Source of the DNA: Eshraghiella sp964441705
Lineage (GTDB): Bacteria > Bacillota > Clostridia > Lachnospirales > Lachnospiraceae
Assembly (NCBI GenBank): GCA_964441705.1
Contig: CAYTWF010000001.1
Span: 57,277-121,276, forward strand
Reading direction: 5' to 3'
DNA length: 64,000 nt
This document shows, one piece after another, positions 54,306 through 63,969 of the stretch. Each line of letters opens with the position of its first letter. Within the stretch, counting starts at the first letter, position 1. The notes beneath the pieces are model-generated. The model saw only the letters and a program-made list of their open reading frames with translations. It was not told where the DNA came from and searched no databases. The translations under genes and the position numbers were made by a program.

Positions 54306-54986
54306 TTGCGAGACAAGGGCATTAACAGTTCTGTTATCAAGTTAATTGCGGTAATTACAATGCTTATAGACCACATTGGTGTAATTTTGCAGGAAAATAT
54401 TTCTGTGCAGGCCTTTAGTATACTGAGAACGGTTGGCCGGATTTCATTTCCATTGTTCTGCTTTTGTATTGTGCAGGGCTTTATTCATACAAGCTCGTTT
54501 AAACGCTATTTTATCAGAATGGCTGGATTTGCTGTTATTTCGGAGATTCCGTTTAATCTTATGCTCAATCGGACAGTGCTGTATCCGGAAAGAAGCAACG
54601 TTATGCTTACATTCGTAATTGCACTACTGGTTCTGTATGGGTGCTCCAAGTTGGTTAATCATGGATGGAAGGGAATGCTTTTGACATTCGTAATTGTAAC
54701 GCTGGGGATGGCAGCAGCATATGGGCTTAAAACCGATTATTCATGGAAATGTATTTTGCTTGTTACATTTATGTATTTCGCAAGATATGATGAAGCAGTG
54801 TTATATATTTCAGGTACAATTGTTCTGTGGCTTGGCGGCGGTGTCCGTGAGGTATTCGCGCCATTGTCATTTATCCTGATTCACTTTTACAATGGACAAA
54901 AGGGCAGTATGCCTAAATATTTTTTCTATATTTTTTATCCGGCGCATATGTTTGTGCTGGGGCTGATAGCGGCATTGCTTTTATAA
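54306..54986 (+). CDS. TraX-family membrane protein
   Basis: 226 residues, mostly hydrophobic, with the TraX signature KLIAVITMLIDHIGVI and LRTVGRISFPLFCFCIVQGF. TraX acetylates pilin in F plasmids, but chromosomal Firmicute homologues are widespread without conjugation genes. TTG start at 54306, with AAAGGTGGG 6-8 bases upstream. 18 bases before the Mbeg1-like gene. Confidence 0.88.
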   Translation: MRDKGINSSVIKLIAVITMLIDHIGVILQENISVQAFSILRTVGRISFPLFCFCIVQGFIHTSSFKRYFIRMAGFAVISEIPFNLMLNRTVLYPERSNVMLTFVIALLVLYGCSKLVNHGWKGMLLTFVIVTLGMAAAYGLKTDYSWKCILLVTFMYFARYDEAVLYISGTIVLWLGGGVREVFAPLSFILIHFYNGQKGSMPKYFFYIFYPAHMFVLGLIAALLL

Positions 54987-55004
54987 GCAGAGGAGGAAGC
55001 TTTT

Positions 55005-56135
55005 ATGGCTAATATTATGGATTATCTTGATTGGAGAGGTGACGTGCCTGTAGAGGTCGATGGAATTAATGAGGTGGATGGCCTTATTTTATCTCAGTTT
55101 GCGTACCTGCCATTTGAAGGCATTATAGGTGATGGATGGAACAATGACATTACTATTGCTCAGGCAGGTCGCAGGTATTTTGAAAAAAATACCAGAAAAA
55201 TGCTTGAAAAGACACCTGAGCTTATTCAAAACTGTTCAGAGCTTCTCAGACGAATGATGACGGCTCCAAGATACATGAACATGAAGGTTAATAACTATGT
55301 TGCTAAATATGACCCGATGATAGCCAAGCAGTTTGCAGCCGTAACAGTTGAAGTGACGGCTGATACATGGTTTGTTAATTTTAGAGGAACTGATGACACT
55401 CTTGCTGGGTGGGAAGAGGATTTTAAGGCCTGCTATATGACACCTGTAGCATCCCAGATTGAGGCAGAGCGTTATCTGGACCTGACCTTTAGATATTTTT
55501 CAGGCCAAATATATGTGGGCGGACATTCTAAGGGTGGCAACCTGGCAATGTATTCCTCTATATATCTTAATGAACAATACAAGTCACGTTTGATTAAGGT
55601 ATATAATTATGACGGACCTGGTTTTTTACTTGATGTGATTCAGAGCGAAGAATATACTGAAACCATTGACAAAATACAGTCTTATATGCCACAGGGCTCT
55701 GTTGTTGGAATGATTATGTACCATGAGGAGAACTGTAAGGTTGTATTAAGCGTGGAAAAAGGACTTATGCAGCACAAGGCAGTTACCTGGGAGGTACTTG
55801 GAAAGAGCTTTGTGTATCAGGAGAAATTTAAGAACAGCAGTATTATTCTTGCAAAAGCAATTAAAGCCTGGGTTAATGAGATTAGCCAGGAGGAACGGGA
55901 GCTTTTTATTGAAATTGTCTTTAAGGTATTAAGAAGTGGCTCGGATACAGTAACTGGACTTACCTCGGATATGTGGGCGTCCATGAACACCATTTTCAAG
56001 TCATATAAGGGTCTTGACAAAACAACCAAAAAGATGGTAAGGGGAATTGTCGGGCAGGTCATTAAGCTGGGGACAAGGACGATAGCGGACAATAAGAAAA
56101 ATAATAAATCTGCTGAATTATTAGAGGAAAAATAG
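55005..56135 (+). CDS. Mbeg1-like (DUF2974) alpha/beta hydrolase
   Basis: 376 residues. VNFRGTDDTLAGWEEDF oxyanion region and nucleophile elbow GGHSKGGNLA (Ser) mark a lipase-fold enzyme; AGGAGGA ribosome site. No signal peptide. Probably hydrolyses a cytoplasmic ester. Likely co-transcribed with traX-like gene. Confidence 0.88.
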   Translation: MANIMDYLDWRGDVPVEVDGINEVDGLILSQFAYLPFEGIIGDGWNNDITIAQAGRRYFEKNTRKMLEKTPELIQNCSELLRRMMTAPRYMNMKVNNYVAKYDPMIAKQFAAVTVEVTADTWFVNFRGTDDTLAGWEEDFKACYMTPVASQIEAERYLDLTFRYFSGQIYVGGHSKGGNLAMYSSIYLNEQYKSRLIKVYNYDGPGFLLDVIQSEEYTETIDKIQSYMPQGSVVGMIMYHEENCKVVLSVEKGLMQHKAVTWEVLGKSFVYQEKFKNSSIILAKAIKAWVNEISQEERELFIEIVFKVLRSGSDTVTGLTSDMWASMNTIFKSYKGLDKTTKKMVRGIVGQVIKLGTRTIADNKKNNKSAELLEEK

Positions 56136-56237
56136 GTACTATTAGCTAATGACACAATGTCAGATTTATGATATCATGGATTCGATAAGTATAGATATTA
56201 TTGGGGAATAATACGGGTATTTACTTAGGAGTGCAGC

Positions 56238-57533
56238 ATGGACAGAATACAGAACGAACATGATATTGTTACCGGCTTACCGTTCTATGACAGCTTTATC
56301 AGCAGAGTTAAGAATGAACTTGGCTCTGATTTTGAACCGAATGAGTATGTTCTGGTATCTACAGATATCAGTAATTTTAAGTACATTAACAGAATATATG
56401 GTTATGCAAGAGCTAATGAGTTATTGAAAAGCCTTATAGACATTGTCACTGGAGACAGCATGAATAATATAGTAGCATGTCGTACCCACTCTGACCATGT
56501 TATAAGTTTATTTCGATATGATGGCAATAAGTCGAATTTTACAATGATGGTAGAGGGCTACAGCAACGAATTTGTACGTAAGAATTCACGCAAGTTTCCT
56601 TCAGTTACACTCCATCTTAATAATGGACTTTATTTCCTTAATGATGCTGATGAGGATCTTCTTTATAGTATTGATAAAGCCAATATTGCAAGAAGAGTAT
56701 CCAAAGGCAATTATTGTGTAACCAGCGTGTTGTTTTCAGACGATATGATGGGACGCAAGGAGGAGGATGCCAAGATTCTGGCAGCCTTTGATTCTGCGTT
56801 GCAATCAGACCGCATTAAGATATATATGCAGCCTAAGATTGATATAACCTCGCATACAATTAATGGTGCAGAGGCACTTAGCCGTATATATGATGAAGAT
56901 GGACAGCTTATGATGCCGGATGTATTTATTCCGGTGCTTGAGAACAGCGGCAAGGTAGTTGACCTTGACAGATATGTTATGCATAAGGTTTTTATTGCCA
57001 TAAGGGAATGGATTGATAAGGGCTGCAGACTGGTACCGATATCAATTAATCTTTCCAGAATGCATTTTTATACTAAGGATGTTGCCGATACGATTTATAC
57101 GGATTTTCTTAGATATAACATTCCTATTGAATACATAGAATTTGAATTGACAGAATCTTTGTTTTTTGCAGAGGCAGATTTAATTATCAATGAGATAAGC
57201 AAGCTGAGAGCCTATGGCTTTAAGGTAAGTATGGATGATTTTGGCGTTGGCTACAGTACACTTAATTCATTGGGACTGTTACCGGTTGATGTCATCAAAT
57301 TTGATAAAGGTTTTGTCAAGAGCAGCATTTCTAATGATACCAGCTATCAGATTTTCCAAAGTCTGATTAAGGTATTCAGAAAAATTAATTACAATGTCAT
57401 CTGTGAAGGAATTGAGACCAGAGATGATGAGAAGATGGTGTTTGAGTGTGGATGCGATAATGCTCAGGGCTTCTTATATGACCGGCCCCTTGAGATTGGT
57501 CTTTTTGAAGATAAATACCTAAAAAAAAATTGA
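56238..57533 (+). CDS. Degenerate GGDEF + EAL phosphodiesterase
   Basis: 431 residues, no membrane segment. GGDEF half (1-175) has RTHSDHVIS instead of GGDEF, so it cannot make cyclic-di-GMP. EAL half keeps EALSR, SINLSRM, ELTES, MDDFGVGYS, Lys354 in VIKFDKGF, CEGIET and the final Gln (AQGFL). Predicted to hydrolyse cyclic-di-GMP. AGGAG upstream of the ATG. Ends before a hairpin terminator. Confidence 0.92.
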   Translation: MDRIQNEHDIVTGLPFYDSFISRVKNELGSDFEPNEYVLVSTDISNFKYINRIYGYARANELLKSLIDIVTGDSMNNIVACRTHSDHVISLFRYDGNKSNFTMMVEGYSNEFVRKNSRKFPSVTLHLNNGLYFLNDADEDLLYSIDKANIARRVSKGNYCVTSVLFSDDMMGRKEEDAKILAAFDSALQSDRIKIYMQPKIDITSHTINGAEALSRIYDEDGQLMMPDVFIPVLENSGKVVDLDRYVMHKVFIAIREWIDKGCRLVPISINLSRMHFYTKDVADTIYTDFLRYNIPIEYIEFELTESLFFAEADLIINEISKLRAYGFKVSMDDFGVGYSTLNSLGLLPVDVIKFDKGFVKSSISNDTSYQIFQSLIKVFRKINYNVICEGIETRDDEKMVFECGCDNAQGFLYDRPLEIGLFEDKYLKKN

Positions 57534-57538
57534 TTTTT

Positions 57539-57580
57539 ACCCATATATGCTGAACAGGTATATATGGGTTATTTTTATTT
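57539..57580 (+). terminator. Terminator between the two EAL genes
   Basis: 10-bp stem ACCCATATAT / ATATATGGGT, then TATTTTTATTT. Confidence 0.75.
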
Positions 57581-57600
57581 ATAGAAAATAAATATTTTAC

Positions 57601-57649
57601 TATGGCATAGTGATGTGATAGAATTCACTTATTATGGAAATATGCCATA
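57601..57649 (+). promoter_or_regulatory. Inverted-repeat leader of the second EAL gene
   Basis: Perfect TATGGCATA (57601-57609) / TATGCCATA (57641-57649) enclosing a smaller GTGA / TCAC stem; ends 22 bases before the start codon. Operator or folded leader; class not recognised. Confidence 0.45.
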
Positions 57650-57671
57650 ATGTGTATTTATGGAGGATGAG

Positions 57672-58955
57672 ATGACATTAGAGGAAACATGCACTGAAAG
57701 CCTTACAGGACTGCCTTATCAGGAGTTCTTTAAAAGTACTGCTGTGCAGATGATCAAAGATAAATTAGTTACACCTGTTATTATGTCTATAGATATAAGC
57801 AATTTTAAATATTTTAATCAGATGTATGGGTTTGATGAGGGTGACAGACTGATTAAAAGATGCGTTAATACATACTGCTATAATAATGGTGATTATATTA
57901 TTGCGTGCAGAATATATGTTGACCATATTATTATGCTTATTGAAGGCTGTAGTATGGATATTGCTTCATTTAGTGATAAATACGATACTATGAACAGATG
58001 CTTTAGTGCAGAGGTTAATAAGGAATTTCCTCTTGCACGTATCAGAATGTACACGGGAGTGTATTTTGTTGAAGACAGGAATGAGACTATTGGCAACATG
58101 ATTGATAAAGCACAGTATGCCAGACGAAGCATTAAGGTTAATTATGCAGTTACCATAGCATTTTATTCAGAGGATATGAGAATTAAGACAGAATCAGATG
58201 CCGGGGTAATTCCAATGTTTTTTTCAGCATTGGAGAATGAAAGAATTAAAGTGTATCTGCAGCCTAAATTTTCTATTGACACCCAGGAGCTAATTGGTGC
58301 AGAGGCGTTGTCAAGAATTGAGGATGCAGATGGCAGGATTATTTCACCAGGTGTATATGTTGACATTCTTGAGAATTCAGGGCTGATATCCAAGCTGGAC
58401 AGGTATGTAATTTACAAGATAATAGATATTCAGAAGGAACTTATGGAGCAGGGGCGTCGGCTTACGGTAATATCAATGAATTTGTCCCGCATGGATTTCT
58501 GGGAGAATGATTTTATTCGTAAGATTGATAACAGGATAACGGAATCAGGAGTGCCAAAGGAGTATTTTGAATTTGAACTTACGGAAACAATCTTTTGTGA
58601 AAATTTGTCTCTTATCACACAACAGATTGATTTTTTGCGGAAAAAGGGATATAAAATAAGCATGGATGATTTTGGTTCAGGCTATAATTCTTTGTATATG
58701 CTTGGAAAGATTCCGATTGATATAATTGAGTTTGACAGGGGCTTTGTGCTTAACAGCCTTGGAGCTCCGATGGGACGTACTATTATGAAAAGCCTTGTAA
58801 CAACCTTTAAGGATGTTAATTTTGATGTTATATGTGAAGGAATTGAGAGCAGAGAGGAAGAGGCTATCGTCCATGAGTGTGGATGCAATGCTGTGCAGGG
58901 TTATCTTCATGATAAGCCTATTCCATACCAGCTTTTTATGGAAAAATATCTTTAA
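57672..58955 (+). CDS. Degenerate GGDEF + EAL protein, paralogue with altered active site
   Basis: About 427 residues, same layout as the neighbour. The GGDEF half is degenerate (RIYVDHIIML). The EAL half has EALSR, SMNLSRM, ELTET, MDDFGSGYN, CEGIES and VQGYL, but Glu353 (IIEFDRGF) replaces the catalytic lysine of the KxD segment. It may be a weak enzyme or a cyclic-di-GMP receptor. GGAGG 5 bases before the ATG at 57672 (an ATG at 57660 is also in frame). First gene of a run to 62604. Confidence 0.88.
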   Translation: MTLEETCTESLTGLPYQEFFKSTAVQMIKDKLVTPVIMSIDISNFKYFNQMYGFDEGDRLIKRCVNTYCYNNGDYIIACRIYVDHIIMLIEGCSMDIASFSDKYDTMNRCFSAEVNKEFPLARIRMYTGVYFVEDRNETIGNMIDKAQYARRSIKVNYAVTIAFYSEDMRIKTESDAGVIPMFFSALENERIKVYLQPKFSIDTQELIGAEALSRIEDADGRIISPGVYVDILENSGLISKLDRYVIYKIIDIQKELMEQGRRLTVISMNLSRMDFWENDFIRKIDNRITESGVPKEYFEFELTETIFCENLSLITQQIDFLRKKGYKISMDDFGSGYNSLYMLGKIPIDIIEFDRGFVLNSLGAPMGRTIMKSLVTTFKDVNFDVICEGIESREEEAIVHECGCNAVQGYLHDKPIPYQLFMEKYL

Positions 58956-58976
58956 TTAATACAGGAGGAAAAAAAT

Positions 58977-60011
58977 ATGGCAAGAGGCGGAGGCGGTGGC
59001 GGAAGCCACTCAGGAGGACATTTTAGCGGCGGTGGAAGCCGCTCGGGAGGACATTTTAGCAGCGGAAGCGGTGGCCGTGGAGGCTTCGGAGGAGGCTCTC
59101 ATTCCAGCGGACATAGTGGACCAAGACCGGGAGGACCAAGACCGGGATATGGAGGACCTCATCACGGACCATATGGAAGACCGCCAAGGAGGTATTATGG
59201 AGGCGGACGAAGAAGTAGTGGCGGATGCGGAAGCTCAATTGCTGCTTTTATAATAGTATTTTTCATTGTTGTAGTAGTACTTGCCAATATGGGAATGCTA
59301 TCATGTGTTGGATGTAATGGTTTTTCAGGTTCCTCAACCGTGAGAAGCACAGAGAAGAGAGAAAAGCTCGAAAGCTCTTTGGTTGATTATAACAACGACT
59401 GGTACGAGGATGATTTGGGATGGATAGACCATAAAAGCACCTTGATTAATGGACTGGAACATTTTTATGAAAAGACTGGTGTGCAGCCATTCTTATGCCT
59501 TGTTGACTCTGATGGAACTATGAATGATGAGGAGCAGGAGGCTTATGCAGAGGCTAAGTATGATGAGCTTTTTGACAAGGAAGGTCATTTCCTTGTATGC
59601 TATTTTTCCTGTGAGGGTGATAATCCTGACCTTGTAGAAGGAGATGTGTATTACCTTGTAGGTAAATCCGCAGAGACGGTCCTCGATACAGAAGCAAAAG
59701 AAATTTTTGATGCTAACTGGGCACACTATTATGATGTAAGCGGACTTACTATAGAGGAGTTTTTTGCCAAGACATTTAGTGCATCTGGTGATGCTATTAT
59801 GCAGGGACCAATTCATATGCGCTATGTAGTCATAATAATTGTTGCGATTATTGCAGCCGTAATAATTGTTGTTCTTTTAATCAAATGGTGGAAGGCACGA
59901 ACCAAGCAGAAAAATAAGGAACAGGAAGACCTTGAAAGAATTCTGGATAAGCCACTTGAAACCTTTGGGGATGAGGGTATTAACGATTTGAAGGATAAAT
60001 ATGACAAATAA
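58977..60011 (+). CDS. Gly-rich membrane protein, TPM-like
   Basis: 344 residues. Residues 1-85 are Gly/Ser/His/Arg-rich low complexity (GGGGGGSHSGGHF), then a membrane segment, an extracytoplasmic region (about 125-280) resembling a TPM-type domain (DGTMNDEEQEAYAEAKYDEL), a second membrane segment near 285-305 and a charged tail. Possible respiratory-complex or photosystem-repair-like TPM relative; function unknown. AGGAGG ribosome site. Codon use in the N-terminus is unusual because of the repeats. Confidence 0.75.
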   Translation: MARGGGGGGSHSGGHFSGGGSRSGGHFSSGSGGRGGFGGGSHSSGHSGPRPGGPRPGYGGPHHGPYGRPPRRYYGGGRRSSGGCGSSIAAFIIVFFIVVVVLANMGMLSCVGCNGFSGSSTVRSTEKREKLESSLVDYNNDWYEDDLGWIDHKSTLINGLEHFYEKTGVQPFLCLVDSDGTMNDEEQEAYAEAKYDELFDKEGHFLVCYFSCEGDNPDLVEGDVYYLVGKSAETVLDTEAKEIFDANWAHYYDVSGLTIEEFFAKTFSASGDAIMQGPIHMRYVVIIIVAIIAAVIIVVLLIKWWKARTKQKNKEQEDLERILDKPLETFGDEGINDLKDKYDK

Positions 60012-60035
60012 ATAATTAATATACGAGGTTATAGA

Positions 60036-61313
60036 ATGACAGCAGAGAATGACAGCATTAAAAATAAAATGACCCGCATTGGAAGAAGACTGCTGGTAGT
60101 ACTTAAGTGGCTCATAATGGGAATAATTGTAGGACTGGTTGTAGGTGCTGTAAGCACATTGTTTTCCTATGCTTTATCCCATGTTACAGCACTTAGAGGA
60201 AAATACAGCTGGCTTGTGTATCTGCTTCCGCTAGGTGGCATAATAATTGTGGCTTTCTATAAGCTCCTGAAAAATGATGATGATAAAGGAACGAATCTGG
60301 TTATAGCATCGGTATCTAGAAATGCAGATATTCCAATTAAAATGGCTCCATCCATATTTGTTGGAACAGTTGTAACCCACCTTTTTGGTGGTTCTGCAGG
60401 TCGTGAGGGTGCTGCTCTCCAGCTTGGCGGAAGCATTGGAAATCAGCTGGGCAAATGGTTCAGGTTTGATGAACAGGACAGAAAGGTAATGATAATGTGC
60501 GGTATGAGCGCAGCATTTTCTGCACTGTTTGGAACACCTATGGCGGCGGCAATATTCCCAATTGAGGCAATTACTGTTGGTGTGATGTATTATTCATCAT
60601 TTCTTCCATGTATTGCAGCAGCGCTTGTGGCGAGTAATTTTTCAGCTACACTTGGTATTTCGCCTGAAAGCTTTCCGCTTATAAATGTGCCGTCCATGGA
60701 TATCCCGATTGCACTTAAGTCACTTTTACTTGCGGTTTTATGTGCTTTTTTAAGTATAGCTTTTTGTCTTGCAATGAAGTATGTTAAAAAGCTGTTGGGA
60801 AAACTTTTTAAGAATAAGTTTGTCAGAATAATAGTTGCTGCAGCAGTATTTATTGGAATTACAGCACTTACAAGAAGTACAGACTACTATGGTGCGGGAA
60901 TAGATGTAATTGACAGAGCTGTTATAGAAGGCGAGGCAGTTCCTTATGCATTTGCTCTCAAATTGTTTCTAACAGCATTAATACTTGGTGCAGGCTTTAA
61001 AGGTGGTGAGATTGTTCCGGCATTTTATGTAGGAGCTACGTTTGGATGTGTATTTGGACATATTGCCGGTCTTAATCCTTCACTGTGTGCAGCTATGGGA
61101 ATGACGGCAATGTTTTGTGGAATAACTAACTGTCCAATAACTGCAATGCTAATCAGCTTTGAGCTTTTCGGATTTAACTGTGTACCATATATTCTTATTG
61201 CAACTGCAGTCAGTTTTGCAGCGTCCGGGTATACAGGAATATATTCGGAACAGATGTTTATGTATTCTAAATATAAGCCGAGACTTCATAACAGTAAGTC
61301 TGGGGAGGAGTGA
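60036..61313 (+). CDS. ClC-family anion channel/antiporter
   Basis: 425 residues, multiple helices. The gating-glutamate motif is GSAGREGAALQLGGSIG and the late filter region is FKGGEIVPAFYVGA. The usual GSGIP motif is replaced (DKGTNLV), so ion selectivity differs; the fluoride-exporting ClC subfamily also lacks GSGIP. Followed 4 bases later by the cyclase gene. Confidence 0.88.
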   Translation: MTAENDSIKNKMTRIGRRLLVVLKWLIMGIIVGLVVGAVSTLFSYALSHVTALRGKYSWLVYLLPLGGIIIVAFYKLLKNDDDKGTNLVIASVSRNADIPIKMAPSIFVGTVVTHLFGGSAGREGAALQLGGSIGNQLGKWFRFDEQDRKVMIMCGMSAAFSALFGTPMAAAIFPIEAITVGVMYYSSFLPCIAAALVASNFSATLGISPESFPLINVPSMDIPIALKSLLLAVLCAFLSIAFCLAMKYVKKLLGKLFKNKFVRIIVAAAVFIGITALTRSTDYYGAGIDVIDRAVIEGEAVPYAFALKLFLTALILGAGFKGGEIVPAFYVGATFGCVFGHIAGLNPSLCAAMGMTAMFCGITNCPITAMLISFELFGFNCVPYILIATAVSFAASGYTGIYSEQMFMYSKYKPRLHNSKSGEE

Positions 61314-61317
61314 GCCT

Positions 61318-62604
61318 ATGTCACTGCCAATAAAACGTAATGGAAGTCTGCGGACTTCCATTCTTACTATAACTTCAGTATCAATTATGCTTCTTGGAAT
61401 AGCTATTTCTCTTTTTACATCTCAAAAAATGACCAGAATGGTATATCAAGAGGTACAGGATGGACTTGAGAATATAGCTTATACAATTACTAATACATAT
61501 GACACTATGTACCCCGGCAATTATCAGGTAGTTCAGTCTGATAAGCTGGCAGCATTGTATAAGGGCGAGTATTTTCTGAAGGATGATTATATTCGATGTG
61601 TATCAGAAGATACCAATACGGAAATTTCTGTTTTCGCTGGTGAAGTCAGAATGATATCAACTCTCAGTGATAATGAGGGCATGTCTCTTGCAGGAACCTC
61701 AGTTAACTACGCAATTGGGAATGATGTGCTTAAGGGAGACCAGGAAGGCTTTTATTCCAAGGTATATGTTGACGGTGAGAGATATTTTGCTTATTATCTT
61801 CCATTACATAACTCTGATGGTACAGTAGCAGGAATAATTGCAATTGCTAAGCCGGCAGAACAGGTTAACAGCCTTATAAGACGTTCGGTAATGCCTATTT
61901 TTGCTATTACTCTTGCAGGTATGCTTGTGGCCGGATTTATTCTTATCAGATATTCTACCAGAATAATTGGTATTTTTGACCAGATAAAAAGCTTTATCAT
62001 GACTGTTGAAAAAGGCAATTTAAGTACCTCTATTGACGCCAGTATTCGTAATCGCAATGATGAATTGGGACAGATGGCTGTTGCGGCAACAGATATGCAG
62101 AAATCCATCCGTCGTCTTGTTGAAACAGATACGCTGACTGGATTATATAACCGCCGATATGCCAAAACAAGTCTTGAGCAGATATGGGATAAGGCGAATG
62201 ACAGTGGAATGCCTTTTGCAGTTGCTATTGGGGATATTGATTATTTTAAAAAAGTAAATGATACCTATGGACATGATGCAGGTGATAAGGTATTAAATGA
62301 TATCGCATCGACGCTTAAGGATTGTATGGTTGGAAAAGGCTTTGCGGCAAGATGGGGAGGAGAGGAATTTTTGCTTGTGTTTGAAAGAATGGAAGCTGTA
62401 GACGCTGAATTGATTCTTAACGAACTTATTAAACGGATAGAAAATAATCACATAGTATATGATAATGAAACTATAAAAATTACAATGTCCTTTGGTGTAA
62501 CTAATGGATATGGAAGACCGCTTGAAACAGTGCTTCGGGGTGCGGACGGGAAGCTTTATTATGCAAAAGAGCATGGACGTAATTGTGTAGTGTGTTCTAA
62601 ATAA
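61318..62604 (+). CDS. Cache-HAMP-GGDEF membrane diguanylate cyclase
   Basis: 428 residues. Two membrane segments (about 17-38 and 191-213) flank an extracellular sCache domain; HAMP follows; the GGDEF domain has DTLTGLYNRRY, GDIDYFKKVND and WGGEEF, a fully active variant. It makes cyclic-di-GMP on sensing a small ligand. Start at 61318 after GGGGAGGAG; much of an upstream in-frame extension overlaps the ClC gene and is rejected. Confidence 0.93.
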   Translation: MSLPIKRNGSLRTSILTITSVSIMLLGIAISLFTSQKMTRMVYQEVQDGLENIAYTITNTYDTMYPGNYQVVQSDKLAALYKGEYFLKDDYIRCVSEDTNTEISVFAGEVRMISTLSDNEGMSLAGTSVNYAIGNDVLKGDQEGFYSKVYVDGERYFAYYLPLHNSDGTVAGIIAIAKPAEQVNSLIRRSVMPIFAITLAGMLVAGFILIRYSTRIIGIFDQIKSFIMTVEKGNLSTSIDASIRNRNDELGQMAVAATDMQKSIRRLVETDTLTGLYNRRYAKTSLEQIWDKANDSGMPFAVAIGDIDYFKKVNDTYGHDAGDKVLNDIASTLKDCMVGKGFAARWGGEEFLLVFERMEAVDAELILNELIKRIENNHIVYDNETIKITMSFGVTNGYGRPLETVLRGADGKLYYAKEHGRNCVVCSK

Positions 62605-62627
62605 ATATTTGCCAGCTATTCTATTAA

Positions 62628-62672
62628 GGCTGCCGGAATCAATAAAACCTGATTCTGGCAGCCTGTGTTTTT
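62628..62672. terminator. Terminator after the cyclase
   Basis: 13-bp stem GGCTGCCGGAATC / GATTCTGGCAGCC (one G-T pair), then TGTGTTTTT; between convergent genes. Confidence 0.85.
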
Positions 62673-62679
62673 AATATTC

Positions 62680-63921
62680 TTAATAATCTGCAAGGTCTGG
62701 ACAAATCTGCTCAGCCAGTGACTTAAGACCGGCTACAGTAAATGGATAGGTCTGGTTAATGTCGTTATATTTTTCAGGTGGTTCTGTGTGAATTGCATGG
62801 GCAGCAGCAAGCTCATCTGTGTAATTATCGAGAAAATAGGTGGTAACTGCTGTTCTTCCAGGTGTGTAATGGGTTACCAGAAACTTCATATCATAGGAGG
62901 ATATATAAGTTCCGGAGGAATCCTTTGTGATTGCAACCTGAGCCATTCCTCCAAGCATGGAGAAATTATAGTACTGGATAGATACATAGTTGCCCAGCGA
63001 GTAATACACAAGAGTCTGGTGTCCGCTTGAACCTGTAACGTATTGAACAGGCTCCACAACGTGAGGATGTGTTCCTATAACAAGGTCTACATCATGGTCT
63101 GCAAAAAACTGAGCCCATTTATTCTGTTCATCACTTGTTCCCAGGTTATATTCAGTCCCCCAGTGAGGATATACAATTACAAAATCTGCTAAATCCTTTG
63201 CTTTCGCAATATCACCGGCTATTTTATCGGCTGTGCTGTCATTCATAAGGTCAACTGCGTAGCTCATATCCTGAGGAACTTCAAATCCATTAAGTCCGTA
63301 TGTATAGTTAAGCATTGCAATTTTGATACCGTTAACCTCTTTGACAGTAATATTAGAGGCTTCATCAGCTGATGAATGAATTCCAAGCAGGGCTGTATCC
63401 GGATGGGATGAGTGCCAGTAGTTAACGCAGTTCATTATTCCGCTGGCATTCTGGTCCATTGCATGATTGGTAGCACCAAGAATTACATCAAAGCCTGCGC
63501 TGACCTCTGCATCACCTAACTCAGTGCGTACATTAAACTGTGGATATCCGATATTGCCAAGTTCATTGCCTGCCATAATAACCTCATTATTAGCAACTGC
63601 TATATCAGCTGATGCAATGGATTCTCTTACATTGGCAAAAAGATAATCGTAGTTATAAGAGCCATCTGCCTGCATTGCAGGAATACTTGCACCGGCATGC
63701 ATCAGCATGTCACCGACAGCAACAAGGTTAACGGTTACAGGTGTTATCTCCGGAGTAGTTGGCTCTGCTGTAGTTGACGGCTGTACACTGACAGCGGTTT
63801 CCGGAGCAGTGGCTGATGAAGGGTCGGCACCAACGCTGGTATTCTTATCCTTACAGCCTGTAAATGCAGTAACAATTACTAATATAATAAGCAAAAGTAC
63901 TGCTGATAATTTTTTCTTCAT
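62680..63921 (-). CDS. CapA-family (poly-gamma-glutamate synthesis-like) lipoprotein
   Basis: 413 residues. Lipobox near residue 19-22 (FTGC), a Thr/Pro/Ala-rich linker, then a CapA metallophosphatase-like domain: AVGDMLMHAG, GATNHAMDQ, VIVYPHWGTEYN and VIGTHPHVVEPVQ. No capB/capC nearby, so it may be an extracellular phosphoesterase-like protein of the family rather than a capsule enzyme. AAAGGA ribosome site; TATAAT on the minus strand at 63937-63942. Confidence 0.9.
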   Translation of the reverse strand: MKKKLSAVLLLIILVIVTAFTGCKDKNTSVGADPSSATAPETAVSVQPSTTAEPTTPEITPVTVNLVAVGDMLMHAGASIPAMQADGSYNYDYLFANVRESIASADIAVANNEVIMAGNELGNIGYPQFNVRTELGDAEVSAGFDVILGATNHAMDQNASGIMNCVNYWHSSHPDTALLGIHSSADEASNITVKEVNGIKIAMLNYTYGLNGFEVPQDMSYAVDLMNDSTADKIAGDIAKAKDLADFVIVYPHWGTEYNLGTSDEQNKWAQFFADHDVDLVIGTHPHVVEPVQYVTGSSGHQTLVYYSLGNYVSIQYYNFSMLGGMAQVAITKDSSGTYISSYDMKFLVTHYTPGRTAVTTYFLDNYTDELAAAHAIHTEPPEKYNDINQTYPFTVAGLKSLAEQICPDLADY

Positions 63922-63969
63922 AATATTATTCCTTTGATTATAGTTTTGTGTTAATTATACATTTTCATG

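Noticed and set aside
54306..54986. Conjugative element because of TraX
   Set aside because: Chromosomal TraX-like proteins are common in Firmicutes; no relaxase, coupling protein or mating genes are present.
60012..60035. Fluoride riboswitch before the ClC gene
   Set aside because: Only 24 bases separate it from the preceding gene; no room for the aptamer.
62680..63921. Capsule (poly-gamma-glutamate) operon
   Set aside because: CapA-like protein stands alone without capB/capC; family name does not prove the pathway.
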